The translations under genes were made by a program, and so were the position numbers. Below the pieces are notes generated by a model. That model did no database searches. It was not told the DNA's origin and was given only the letters and a program-made list of their open reading frames with translations. A stretch of 64,000 nt of DNA from Lumbricus rubellus (lineage: Eukaryota > Annelida > Clitellata > Crassiclitellata > Lumbricidae): NCBI GenBank assembly GCA_945859605.1, contig OX243825.1:4680177-4744176 (forward strand), read 5' to 3'. Of this stretch, positions 22,396-33,466 are shown piece after piece. Each line of letters begins with the position of its first letter. Positions within the stretch are counted from its first letter, which is position 1.

Positions 22396-22403
22396 TTTAT
22401 ATA
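22396..22403 (-). promoter_or_regulatory. TATA box of gene 2
   Basis: TATATAAA on the minus strand, 81 bp upstream of the ATG. This would give a 5' UTR of about 50 nt with usual TATA spacing. Confidence 0.55.
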
Positions 22404-22409
22404 CTCTGT

Positions 22410-23357
22410 GTGCCATAGGCTAACCATGTTGAAAAACTTTTCGGTGCATTCATTAGACCAACCAGTAAGTTGGCCTTAAATGTCTGGTATGGTGTTGATA
22501 ACTCTCAGTCTCACGCTCGTAAACTAAGTTATGGCCCACATGCCCTCATAATCAGATCAAATTTCTACGCTTTCATGCCGACGGTGCATACTATTTATCA
22601 TTCGTTTCTGCAGCACATCTCTTTACGACAGACTTCCCTATTTCAGAATATAGCTTTCACTGAGTTTTAAAAAATCTTGCTGTCACACAGTGCACATTAC
22701 ACCATTACCGTAATACCGTATAATTGAATGACAGCATAATAATAGGACTACCAAAGGGCTGTTACAGTAGTCGATGGTTTACTCGAGGGTTTACAGAGAG
22801 TAGTGGCCTCACAATATTTGTTTAGTTTACGGGAAACTGCCTTGTAGACAGACCTAGGAAACCGTAGCGTGTACTCACCTCTAAATTTGCCACAACAGCC
22901 TGCTTACCGCCCTCTTGCCGTCTGATCAATGTCATGTATGAGAATGCCCTTTTTCTGGATCAACATAATTATATGCGCTGAGGTTGGGAGCGCCTCTGAG
23001 TAGTCCCCTTGAAGAGGCGTTATATAAATGCATATAATGAATGAATGAATATTATTCGCTTGCGTCTCTGTCTGTTCCTAAACTTTCGTAGACTAACTTC
23101 TGTTCTCCGACCTATAGGTCTAATAAACCATACAAAGCTTCCTTTATGGCACTGTTCTAAGTGGCCAATTTTGTAGGCAAAAACGCTTTCGAATCTGCAT
23201 AATTTTCTCAAGATTGAGCGAAGAACATCCGCACCTTTAAAGGAACCAGTCTGCTTCTCACTGTCTATATGCTGGTCATCGGGGAGTTGGTGTCGTAAGT
23301 TTAACATGACTTGTGTGAATTTTTTCTGAAATTTCTCAACGACGCACAGAGTCTTGC
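22410..23357. other. Upstream region of gene 2
   Basis: About 22450-22580 is similar to 31905-32010 upstream of gene 3 (shared TCTGGTATGGTGTTGAT, CTCAGTCTCACGC and CCACATG blocks), so the promoter-proximal DNA was duplicated with the gene. At 22985-23030 is a CR1-type tail, GGGAGCGCCTCTGAGTAG. The 23020-23361 minus frame is discussed under the candidate exon at 23375-23548. Confidence 0.5.
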
Positions 23358-23374
23358 TCAATTATCGGCGCTAC

Positions 23375-23548
23375 GTAAAGTCAAGTCTGTCTGAGCTGTG
23401 TTTTGGTCAGTGTCCCAGGAAGGCATGCTATAAAAGTTATGAGAAGTCATGGTGACAAGTCGAAACCTTTGCCGGTTGTCCCGATTCATCATTGAAAGAC
23501 CCAGGAGCAGAACCGCTATGAATAATAATATTATGTAGTTCAGCTTCA
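23375..23548 (-). CDS. Candidate transmembrane exon, possibly 3' part of gene 3
   Basis: There is no ATG; the frame opens at an acceptor-like TTATTTAAACAG. In phase 1 it reads KLNYIILLFIAVLLLGLSMM, then NRDNRQRFRLVTM and HNFYSMPSWDTD. This is a convincing single membrane span followed by a basic segment and a polar tail containing a tyrosine. It lies 3.8 kb downstream of the gene 3 D3 exon on the same strand and upstream of the gene 2 promoter, where a gene 3 transmembrane exon should be. The possible donor TTAC/GTAGCG is weak, and otherwise the frame ends at a TGA at 23360-23358. An alternative is a type II membrane enzyme relic, since an adjacent frame to 23020 continues in the -1 frame. 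Confidence 0.4.
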
Positions 23549-23649
23549 CTGTTTAAATAAATGTTGTTATCTACATTAAATAAACATTGGCCGGCTTGGT
23601 CATTGGTCTTAAGTAAAAAATTGGGAAGGAGAGACGTCAATGAGAGGTT

Positions 23650-24840
23650 GCCTAGATAGGCAGGCGACAGAGGAAAGGAGTAGGAGAAGGGGTTAGAGAA
23701 GGATCAAACAGTGTTATGACCTCTAGTTGAAAAATTGATGTAGAGTCGGCCTACAAATGTCATTATAGTATGCCAGTAGGCTATGCCTACTAACAGAGAT
23801 AATTGAATTGTAACTCCTTCAAATGAATCGTCAATGAATATTTTTTATGTTGCTTGGCTGTGCTTCAATTAAATTAATGTCATAGGTCTGATAACTGGAA
23901 GCGATTTTCCTGAGATAGTATTATCCACTTATGTGTTGCGCATTATCATAACGATTCTAAAGCAGTTACTGTATAAGAATTAAATGAATTGCGCAAAAGA
24001 CTAAGCTAAGCAAGATTGAGAGAACTATTCGTGAGTAGATAATATCTGCTGATATAAAGTTATAAACGATTGTATTTGGTTCGCAATTATTGTCGGTTGC
24101 TGCAAAGTCCAACTGCTGCAGTCGTTGCAGTCTTTGACGGACATTGATCTTTGTTTTCTATGGCTCCATGCAAGTCATAATACGGTCTCTCCTTGTCCTA
24201 TGTGAAATTAAACGACGAGACACAAAATATAATTTATTTATTTACGTATTTAGTTATTTATACGATTGGATGATATAGGCTACTTTAACATACTATAATA
24301 TAGCCTACTATAAATAATATAATGTAGTGGACAATCATCAAAAGTTTAAGTAACACAGCCATTTTGAACACTTACTAAACCTGCTAGTCTTAACTTTAGG
24401 ACCGCTCAAGAAACTTTATTTAGCATTATAGGCCTATAGGGCCGACAAAAATGAGTCGATCAATTCTGTTCAATATTGTTGTTTGATCGCCGTAATGAAC
24501 TTCTTGAAAGGCACTCTTTAAAAACACATAAATACTATATAGGCTACACTATATACAAATATATAAAATACATTATGACACAGCACAAATAATCATATGA
24601 ATAGGACCTACACATAGCCTACATGTAGGCATATTGTAACACATACATGCACAAATACATACGTGAACAAGTATTTAGTAGGCCTTACATAAATTATATA
24701 CAATTATACATACACATAGCCTACATAAACATATTTGAGCTATGTGATCTTATATGGGCGCCTCTGAGTGGCCTTATTGAAAGGACGATATAAAATTCTT
24801 GAAATCAATGAATTAGTGAATTTGCATTATAATTATACAA
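23650..24840. other. Intergenic DNA between genes 2 and 3
   Basis: AT-rich. A CR1-type tail copy (GGGCGCCTCTGAGTGG...GGACGATATAAA) is at 24757-24796. No gene recognised. Confidence 0.45.
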
Positions 24841-24849
24841 TTAATATGA

Positions 24850-27100
24850 TCAAAGAGGTCTAAATAAGTCCCCACACTTTCCATTGCACACATGCGTACG
24901 GCATAATTGTATGTGCATAATTATTATAATTGTTTTGCATGAGCTTAGATGAAAAGATATCTTTTGGGTTGAACCTCGGCAAAGTAACATGACATGACTG
25001 ACTGCTTCCAGATTGTTTTACAATATTCTGCTTGGAGTCAGCTTTCGCTTTCAGCTGAAAAAGCAACGACAGTCTTACTTAACTGTTTCTCTTTCATTCT
25101 CAGCTGTTTTTGGTGTATGTTTCTGATCCCGATGGACTGTAGCAAAATTGCGACACTCGAAAGTCAACAATATGGCAGGGAGAAACTCTCAACCAACCAA
25201 AAACAAATTATTACTGCCACAAAATGTAAAAGAAGATTAGTCATGAAGTGAAATATCGAGAAATTTATTGTATTCAAATTCAGAATTCGGCAAATCATCA
25301 CAGCCTGTCATGTTCAATACACCTAACCTGTATAGTGTATACTTATATTGTTCTATAATTATTATAGTCCTGTCGAATTGTTTCTATAATTACACCAATT
25401 TTGCCGCAACACTTCAAACCGCGGAGTAATTTATATGCAAAGTGATGAGAAATAGGAACCCAACTACCGGAAATGTGTCCTTATAATCTGATACAGCATA
25501 TACCGATAATCCACCAGACTTTCGTTCATCAAACAATAATAATATTATTAGCCTATTGTTTTAAAATTAAGAACAGAAACATACATCGCAAGGCGATAGC
25601 CTACTCAAATTTTAGGTACATAGATAAACAATAAGCCTATAATTATTATGGGGTCTCATTTGATACTTCATTGATGTTTACATCGATGCACCGTGATAAT
25701 TGTTTAAACGATAGATCTACAGTTGAAGGCTATAATTCTACGTTGCGCGCTAATCTTCAACAATGCTCCACGATGTCTCTATCTTGGTCTACTTTTGGAT
25801 ACAAGTATGTTAATTATAATTATCACCAGCTCCGTGCTCTGGGGAACGGTTGATTAAACACAAAGTGCATACTCACCTGTTTGTCTAAATCCTCCCGAAG
25901 GTAGCCTTACCTTTAGGACGAGGGCAGTTGAGTTGCACGGTGTAATTAACTGATGCTTTATAAGTTCGAGACCCAGTGACAGTCGTCACTATATGCATAT
26001 CTGAATGTATGCAGGTTTGCAATGTATGCATCTGTTTCACTGATCCCCAAAACCAAGCATGTTATAGTTTACAACAGTACAATGTCATAGTTACGAGCTG
26101 GGATATCTTTACTAGATGCATGGAACCTTTTGAACCGTTTTCTTCATTAGAGAACAGTTCGCCTGCAAAATATTTAAGCTTACTCTTTAAAACTAACCAA
26201 ACTGTCCGTAAACTAATAATAGCGTGTAAGACTGTCAAACAATGACTGTTGGCCAGCTACAGTGTTCCACTCAGCTGACCAAAGTTTTCACTTATTGTCT
26301 CGCACTGTCTTTTCAATATCGACTAAACTATTATAGGTCTAGTAGCCTATAATTATCTCCAAAACAACAAACATCTAACCAACCGCTCTTCTTGCCAAAG
26401 GTTTGACTTACCTCTCACAAAGAGTTACACTTACCTCTCACCAGAAACCAAACTTTCCTTCTACAAAAGTCGAGCTGTCCTCAACCGAACGGCAATAATC
26501 GCTCTCACATTAAAATGGAACTCTCCTCGCACCATCTACCGAAGTATTCTCGCAATAGTAAATTAACTTTCTTAACATCCCATAAACTCCTTCTTTTTGA
26601 ATCCGGAGGAGTCTATAGGATGTCTCGAAATGTCTGACATTAGGGCAATTTTAGTACTGTTCTAATATCTTTAGATGTGGCATAACAAGTCACCACCTTA
26701 CGATGACTCGTTAAATTTCTGGATGCCACATACCACCAGGTCCTCCATGCATGTATTTTGCAAATTTCGTATAATTATGAAACGCCTAGATTTGGATTAA
26801 GCTTAGGTTTGCTGCTGCAATTATTAATTAAGTAACTTCTTTTGTACCGTGTTTTAAGTGCAATTTCTCCAGCAAGAGTTTCACTAACCCTAACTGCCTT
26901 GTGTGTTTCTTTGGGTGAGAATTTCTGACGACTTTTTTTAAATTTCATGTTTTTTCATTAAGCGCTAGTGTATTGGCCTACGTTCTATTATTTTTTTACA
27001 TTTTTCATTTGGGGGGGGGGGACTGTTTGATGGTTTTATTTAATAGCCTTTACATCATGTGCTAGTAAATGCATTATATTGCTGTTTACAATTTAAATTT
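24850..27100. other. 3' flank of gene 3, paralogous to gene 2 flank
   Basis: Blocks at 24855-25060, 25866-25990, 26240-26450, 26680-26710 and 26800-26870 match the flank of gene 2 in the same order (10955-11130, 14335-14500, 15355-15530, 16845-16862, 17655-17715). The MITEs, LINE end, long TATG array and minisatellite of the gene 2 side are absent here. No coding exon seen. Confidence 0.6.
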
Positions 27101-27315
27101 CGGGGTGTGTTCAAACACCTAAAACACCCCCTAGCTACGGCCTTGGTGAAGACACATTGCTGGCATAACGATAATGGTGCCAGATAAGTCATTTTTAAAA
27201 CAATATCCATCCTGGTATTCACTGTTATGTAACAGGGTTTTTAGGCTAAGTAGCTGCACAAAAACTTGAAAGAAACAGAAAGAGACAGAATAAGAATTCA
27301 ATGTGTGTGCTTTAC

Positions 27316-27591
27316 CACCAACTGCTTTGTTAACCAGGAACTCATGTGAAGTCGCATTGTACCTCATTCCCCTCACAACATTCATTGCAAAACATCTGTA
27401 CCGCTTGGAAGAGACATTGTTTACTTTGAGTCCACCGTCAGTTTGATTCTGGATATCCACCCAAGTGGTTTCGTTTTCCATTTCCTGCCATTTGAAAGTT
27501 GGAGACGGATGACCTTTAGCCGTGCAATTAATGACACTTCCAGGTGAATAATTAGACAGTGATGGCAACAGAGTAACATTCCTAACCAAAT
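27316..27591 (-). CDS. Gene 3, D3 (I-set-like) Ig exon
   Basis: Phase-1 exon of 92 codons, with acceptor GTTTCAG/AT and donor GGTG/GTAAAG. It has LVRNVTLLPSLSNYSPGS, INCTAKGHPSPTFKWQ, VNNVSSKRYRCFAMN and YNATSHEFLVN. The cysteine pair and tryptophan are intact, and it is the nearest relative of the gene 2 D3. Confidence 0.9.
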
Positions 27592-27599
27592 CTGAAACA

Positions 27600-28880
27600 G
27601 AGGTTTACGCAAGGATCGTAACTGGAATAATTATAATTTTTCTGATATTTGTAATGCAATAAATGCAATGATTGATGCAAATTACAGTTTGCAGGAGGGG
27701 GTAATGTTTAGGAGGGGGTAATTTGAAACCTTTACACCGGCGTACAAGTGTTAGGTTGTATTTTTAAGGTGAGTAAAGACATCTGACAACGGAGACGAAA
27801 GAGGCCGAGGCACCACACACAAAGCGCCTGTGGATAAGCTGGATCCCGCGATTTCGCGTTTTTGGGCGCCGTAGAGGTCTCGAGATTACGATTACGATTA
27901 CGAAAAGCTCCTTAAGATACGATGAAACACGTAAGCTGTGGTTGCAGTAATTGTGGCTCGAACTTTTCTATTGCATAATAATAATATTGTTCTATAGCAA
28001 AAAATATTGCACTAGGCCTACTAATAGGCAGAAGCTACAGATTGTAGTCTATATCGCGGAAGACACAGCTGTAGCAATGAGCAGTGAGCACACTGCAGAT
28101 CGTGTAATGGACGCGCAACTAAGCTAATCAAATAATATCAAGCATTGGGACTTTAATACGCAGTTATTCAGTGTACAGTGTAACTGACTAAAATGCGACT
28201 CGGATTACGGTTTGGTCGAGTCATTTTAGGCCGTGTCGTGCAGTGAGTTTTTGAGTGTGATTATCATTATAGTCTATTAGGCTATGTAATCGATATATAT
28301 CAGAGAGAAAGTTTTGCAAAGCTAATCCAGCTTAAACAGAAACAATGAATGCAAGCAGCAGTCATGTTGATTTTAAATGATGTAAATGATATTTTGGACC
28401 TTTTAAATGTTCATCAACAGCATTATTCCAACTTCCAAGGATAACATAGATAACTTGACAACGAAATTGGTATTCCCACACATTATTTCGCATTATGAGT
28501 GAGTGATCCCCATGAAGGGGCCATATACAAATAATATTCGTCTAACGGGTGCGCGGACGAAAGTCGTAATTTCCGCTAGTAAAGATAAACATTATGAATA
28601 AACAGATAAAACGATATGAGACAGACTCAATCTACCACATAGGCTTAATGTATTAAATTTGGAATGAAGTTATAAGAAGTGAAAATGTGATAATATTCTG
28701 AAACGGCTGTCAAGCGTTATTAAACAAAATACGTTTATTTGGAATCCGTACTTAATATTCTGATGTGCTTTTTGCTATGGTTGTGTACATTTAAGAATTA
28801 ACCGAAGCCGACGATGTTTATCTTTACTAGCGGTAATTAGCCTACGACATTTCTCTTTCATCCTTAGTTAAGAAATTGCA
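27600..28880. other. Intron between D2b and D3 of gene 3
   Basis: AT-rich intronic DNA. Part is alignable with the corresponding gene 2 intron (for example TGTAGGTTAG/ATTTTAGG and CATGAATGAAAGC-type blocks near 28340 and 20015). No exon seen. Confidence 0.45.
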
Positions 28881-28884
28881 GTGA

Positions 28885-29035
28885 CCACTAGACCGGTGAT
28901 CAATCGCCCGGTGATCAATAGCCCGGTGATCAATCGGTCGATGATCAAACGTCCGCAGTGATCAATCGTCCGGTGATCAACCGTCCGGTGATCAATCGTC
29001 CGGTGATCAATCGTCCGTTGATCAATCGCCCTAGA
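28885..29035. repeat. 15-bp tandem repeat CCGGTGATCAATCGT, about 10 copies
   Basis: Degenerate head-to-tail array in the intron, ending about 30 bp from the D2b donor of gene 3. Each unit carries the palindrome TGATCA. Absent at the corresponding place in gene 2. Confidence 0.9.
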
Positions 29036-29065
29036 ATCGTTTAATGAGTTAATAAGAATACTTGC

Positions 29066-29242
29066 AAAGGATTTTGACGACAGATGTTTCACACGTGGTA
29101 TTTGGTACGTTTGTAGCCAAATCTTTAATCACTGTTCCTTGATCTGTATTTCCAATTGCAAATGAGACGATGCAGGTGAAAGATTGAACTTCAGGTCCAG
29201 AGGCAATAACGATATATGACCGACTTTTAGCTGCTCTGTTTC
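29066..29242 (-). CDS. Gene 3, D2 second-half exon (GC donor)
   Basis: Phase-1 exon of 59 codons, with acceptor TTGTAG/GA. It has NRAAKSRSYIVIASGPEV, QSFTCIVSF with the second Ig cysteine, DLATNVPNTTCETS with the late cysteine, and KIL. The end is placed at CTTT followed by GCAAGT, a consensus GC donor exactly where genes 1, 2, 4 and 5 have GTAAGT or GTTAGT. Confidence 0.82.
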
Positions 29243-29470
29243 CTACAACACACATCATAATTATGAAGAACTAACAAAAACATGAAACAATAACAAAATT
29301 GATCGCTCATTGGAATCTTTTTAATATAGGCCCTATCACAATTTCGCATTTGCTATTATGCATGTAGGCCTATAACTAAGAAAGTGTGTCAGCCAAATGC
29401 ATAATTAGAAACAGTTCTGAACTAAAATTGGGCTTAAATGCCAAGCATTTATTTATTGTTCTTAAATCTG

Positions 29471-29666
29471 GACAGGGCTGTTTTAAGGAATTTTTTGAAC
29501 TGCACAACCCCTTCTTTCCTTTCCCATCCTCCATGGTAAATTACTTTCAATCAGAGGAAAATGGCCTTTTTCAACTAGTTTTAACTGCACAGAAGTGCTT
29601 CTACAACTACACAAATCCATTTAGAACTGCACATTTAGTGCACAACTGCACGTTAAAAAAGCCCTG
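29471..29666. mobile_element. MITE in the intron splitting gene 3 D2
   Basis: Ends CAGGGCTGTTTTAAGGAA and TTAAAAAAGCCCTG, about 196 bp, with imperfect flanking duplication. An inverted, longer-diverged copy lies at about 62370-62565, so this is a dispersed family. Confidence 0.75.
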
Positions 29667-29810
29667 GATCTGAGTATGAGGTGTGCAACGAACACATTCA
29701 ATGCCCCACACCAGTATAATAATTCTCGAATGGAGGCTACTCTCTGTCAAGCTAACCAACCCATCCAAGTTCACCAACAGCATGGGTATAACGAAAAAAT
29801 CCTGGCCTAC

Positions 29811-29972
29811 CAATGTGTACAGCAGCTGGAGCATCGTTGATATCTTTCCAATCAAGTGACATTCCATTTGTTCCATTTGTCCCATTGTAGGTGGCCTCGC
29901 ATATAAACTGAACCCCGTCTCCTTCTACTGTTTCATTTAGAGATGCATTTGTTGCACATTTCGGTTGAGTCG
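29811..29972 (-). CDS. Gene 3, D2 first-half exon
   Basis: Phase-1 exon of 54 codons, with acceptor ATTTCAG/CG and donor ATTG/GTAGGC. It has TQPKCATNASLNETVEGD, VQFICEATYNG with the first Ig cysteine, NGTNGMSLDWKDI and DAPAAVHI. The break falls just after the segment equivalent to DAPAAVES of the unsplit gene 1 D2. Confidence 0.86.
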
Positions 29973-30601
29973 CTGAAATTACATTATTATTCTTGCATAA
30001 AAGAATAAATAGAATGTTAGAACATTTTAGCAGAATTAGAACAATGAATCGCAATATAATCAGTTGCATGGTTTTAGGACGTTTATGTATCACAATTTTG
30101 TAGCAGCAACGTGCAGAATTATCCACTAATCTTAGAAAACCTATAATTACAAAAATTCATCTACATTCTACAGCTGACAGGAGTTCGTAAAAGTGAAGCA
30201 GTCCATTTAAATGCACTGTCTAGATAGGTGAGTCAGCCGAAATGCCTCTTTAAAGTCAAAGTTAGGCTATATGGCAGAAATGGAGTAGACCTATTCAACC
30301 TATATACATTATACACATATGATGTCAGGTCAAGGTTCTGATTGGGCCAATTCAGGCAACGAGAGAAGAATATTTTCGAATCTTGACTTCGCTCATCGTA
30401 TGCGTGTCTCTGTAATATGTATGTAATAGGCTTTGTTTTAGACTTCGTTTTAAATATCTGAATCGTAAAAATTACCCCCAAATTTGAAAAGCGCCACTCG
30501 ATAGTCAAGCGCAGGGCACCAGTTTATTCACGAGCGCTGTGTCTAGTCGGAAGAGTAGTCCGAAAGAGGTCGTGAATGATATGTACCAACGCATTCGTGC
30601 A

Positions 30602-30976
30602 CATAGGCGTAGGAGACGGGGGTCCAGAGGGGGCAAATGCTCCCCTTCCCAAATTTCGGGAAAGTCTGATTTTTCGGGCAAGCAGACCCGGGAAAATATA
30701 AAAAGTTTCATAAAAAAGTTACTTTTTTATTTTTCTGGGTCTTTTTGCCCGAAAAATCAGACTCGCCCGAACACAAAAGGTCGTCAGACCATTCGGGTAA
30801 AAAGTAACGGAAAATTTCAGAAGATTTCGGCCGGATGACTAAAAAATGGTCGTCCGAATTTTCGGGCAAACGTGACGAGAATTTTTCTTAAGATTTCGGC
30901 CGGATGAAAACTAAAAATTTCGGGCAAAAATCTAATTTTTGCCCCCCCCAACGCTGAAATGTCCCCTACGCCTATG
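30602..30976. mobile_element. hAT-like MITE, 375 bp
   Basis: Ends CATAGGCGTAGGAGAC and TCCCCTACGCCTATG, flanked by an exact 8-bp duplication TTCGTGCA (30594-30601 and 30977-30984). Inner TTTCGGGCAAAA-type blocks occur on both arms. Lies in the D1-D2 intron of gene 3. Confidence 0.9.
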
Positions 30977-31187
30977 TTCGTGCATAAACATACCCATACA
31001 CATTATAATAATGTAGGCACACCTTAACATAGCCATAAGCTTGTACAGGTAGACGTGTATAATACACCAGCATATAGGCCGACTCATAAACTCACATTAT
31101 CACATAAGGAAATTGTATGACTGACGATGTGTGCATGGTGCTTTGTGAATCATTCTTAACATAGACTCACTTGAGAAAGTAACTTAC

Positions 31188-31517
31188 TCAGTATAATAAG
31201 ATTGGCTGATTTTGTTATTTGATTTGATGACATAATAGCCGAACAAATGAATCGTCCGGCGTCTGTCAGTTGAACGTTTTTAATAACCAGATCACATCCA
31301 GAAGAATTGTCGACACTGTATCGATCTCTATCAGTGACATTGGTGTTCAGTATTGTTCCTGGTCCTTTGAAAACAGTTATTGTGTTTGCACCAGGAACAT
31401 ATTTCCGCCAGTTGGTTCCACTACAGTTCATGGCTGGAGATAAACACTTCAGGGTAACATTTGAGCCCACAATGCTCAAAGTGTTCTGAGGTCCTTCCAA
31501 TTCGCTTTCTTGTGCGC
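31188..31517 (-). CDS. Gene 3, D1 (V-set-like) Ig exon
   Basis: Phase-1 exon of 110 codons, with acceptor TTTATAG/GC and donor CTGA/GTAAGT. It has GAQESELEGPQNTL, SNVTLKC, MNCSGTNWRKY, RYSVDNSSGC, DLVIKN and DAGRFIC. The four-cysteine pattern is intact. Confidence 0.9.
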
Positions 31518-31738
31518 CTATAAAATGGAAATAGAAAAAAATTGTTTTATTGCAGTTTTCATTATTATTTTGATTCATAGTGATCAACAAAAGAATGCAA
31601 TCATGCTCCTTTAATGAAATTGCTTTGCATTATATAGTTTAAAAAATAAGACTTAGATAGACTATGACAGTAAAAGCCGATATTTTGAAGAAATCATAAT
31701 AGTTCAATGAATAATCAATGTATTGTATATCCACCGAC

Positions 31739-31778
31739 CTGTAACAGTGAGTAGTATCATGATAACAAGAAGTTTCAT
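31739..31778 (-). CDS. Gene 3, signal-peptide exon
   Basis: ATG at 31778 starts MKLLVIMILLTVTG. The donor ACAG/GTCGGT is phase 1 but weak. About 80 bp of 5' flank is alignable with gene 2 (shared CAGATAGTAGA.GATACAGTCAC.AAGTT), but the TATA box of gene 2 is not conserved here. Confidence 0.83.
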
Positions 31779-32495
31779 CTTCTGAGAATAAATAAAACTT
31801 AGTGACTGTATCGTCTACTATCTGCCGGATGCACACGAATATCTTTCAACAGCCTACGATGTTTGCTAAAAGCATAGCCTAAAACTGTTATTACCATAGT
31901 CTAGCCGTTAATCTCTGGTCTGGTGTTGATGACTTTCAGTCTCACGCGTTTAGACTAGGCTGCCTTTAGGACCCACATGTCCTCATATTCAGATCAAATC
32001 TCTATGCTATCATGTTCTTGGTACAATGTAGGCCTACATAACGTTTTATCTTTCGTTTCCGCAAAACATCAGCTAACGGCGGCAAACTGCTATAATTCAT
32101 TGGCTGCATGCCAACATGTGATTCTAGAGGCAAATGATTTCTGTTTTGTCTCCCGAAGCCATCCTCACAATTATGACAAAGCGCACTACCTCTATAATAT
32201 TGAAACCGGTTCTCGTCAATTCTGAGTTTTCTTCTGCGCCAAAACTTAATAAAAATATCATTCAATTTTAACATTAAACTATCCGAAAATATAGCGATTT
32301 TCTTCATTCTGTTTAACAATTACCATAAATCATTCAACGTTATCTTTAAATTTTCCATAAATATAGTAATAGGCCTAGGCTACTCACCGTTTGAACAATT
32401 ACCCAAAAATCATTCAATTTTTTTGACAATTCTGAGGACAATTTAAATGTGAGACTTGAACCCGCTGTATTGCATGAGTTCTGCCTACATCTAGG

Positions 32496-32702
32496 CAGTG
32501 GCGGCGCCAGAATTTTAGTTTTGGGGGCTGAATCCTCGCGGAGGAAAATTTATATTCATCCGCCAAAATGTCTGAAGACCTTTTTTTAGTCATCAGCTGG
32601 TCGAAATCTCGTGTAAGGATTACCGAAAGCTCATTTTCTTGTAGGGGGCTCAGCCCCCGGGTTGCCCTTTATAAGGGGCTAGCTCCCCTAGCGCCTCCAC
32701 TG
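32496..32702. mobile_element. hAT-like MITE, 207 bp
   Basis: Ends CAGTGGCGGCGCCAG and TAGCGCCTCCACTG. The flanks CATCTAGG and CATTTAGG match at 7 of 8 bases. GGGGGCT-rich inner arms. Confidence 0.88.
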
Positions 32703-32895
32703 CATTTAGGTTGGGGTTCTATATTCTACTGATTTAGGGAAGTTTCATTCAATCAGCGTCTGAGTAGGCCTAATAATATTATTTTTCGAAACGTCGGCAT
32801 CCCTTTATTAGCTAGGCTATCCGGGCGGACCCGAGCCACGTCCTGCATAAACTACCACCCCAACCACAAACACCCAGTTATGAGTGAGGCGGGGG

Positions 32896-33217
32896 CAGGT
32901 CCGGATTAAGGCATGTTCATTGTTCAACATGTTCGGCCGAACAGGGGCCCCACACTTTAGCCCCCACAAAATGCCCCCCACAAAATGCCCCCCCCCCATT
33001 TGTTTTAGCAAATTTCGACCAAACGACTATTTTCCCGAAAATTTCGCCAGATGACTAAAATAAAGGCGGATGAAATGGTATGATTTTCCCGAAAATTTCG
33101 CCGGATGACTAAAAAAAGGTCATCCACTTTTCCGAAAATTTCGCCAGATGACTAAAAAAATTGGGCCACCACAAAATTTTCCCGAACAGGGCCCCCACAT
33201 TGCTTAATCCGGCCCTG
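32896..33217. mobile_element. hAT-like MITE, 322 bp
   Basis: Ends CAGGTCCGGATTAAG and CTTAATCCGGCCCTG, with an exact 8-bp duplication GGCGGGGG (32888-32895 and 33218-33225). Inner TTTTCCCGAAAATTTCGCC blocks are tandemly repeated about four times. Confidence 0.88.
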
Positions 33218-33466
33218 GGCGGGGGAATGGGAGCCAGTTGCATGAATGAAAATAGTTAAAACAAATTTTCACAGACCGACTCCAGAAAGCCATGTTTCGG
33301 GAAACATCTCATTAAGAGGCGTTCACTATCTGTTACAGATTCAAATCCAGGTTGGCAGACAGGAAGCAGTCAGAATGCAACAATGTAACAGGTGTTCAGA
33401 ATTGAAGCAATGGTAGGAGCAGTAGTCAGTATAGGATAATTATTATGCTAGAAAGGAGTGATTTTA

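Larger units (their letters stand above)
27316..31778 (-). other. Gene 3: Ig-domain receptor gene (signal, D1, split D2, D3)
   Basis: Exons right to left: signal 31778-31739, D1 31517-31188, D2a 29972-29811, D2b 29242-29066, D3 27591-27316, possibly a transmembrane exon at 23548-23375. All junctions are phase 1. The intron inside D2 is 568 bp and contains a MITE. Its close paralogue is gene 2. The expected product is a heavily N-glycosylated extracellular protein with three Ig domains. The role is not known from sequence. Confidence 0.78.

Noticed and set aside
23020..23361. Firm call of a sialyltransferase
   Set aside because: Only a faint resemblance in one short block; no sialylmotif is visible, so kept only as a hypothesis.
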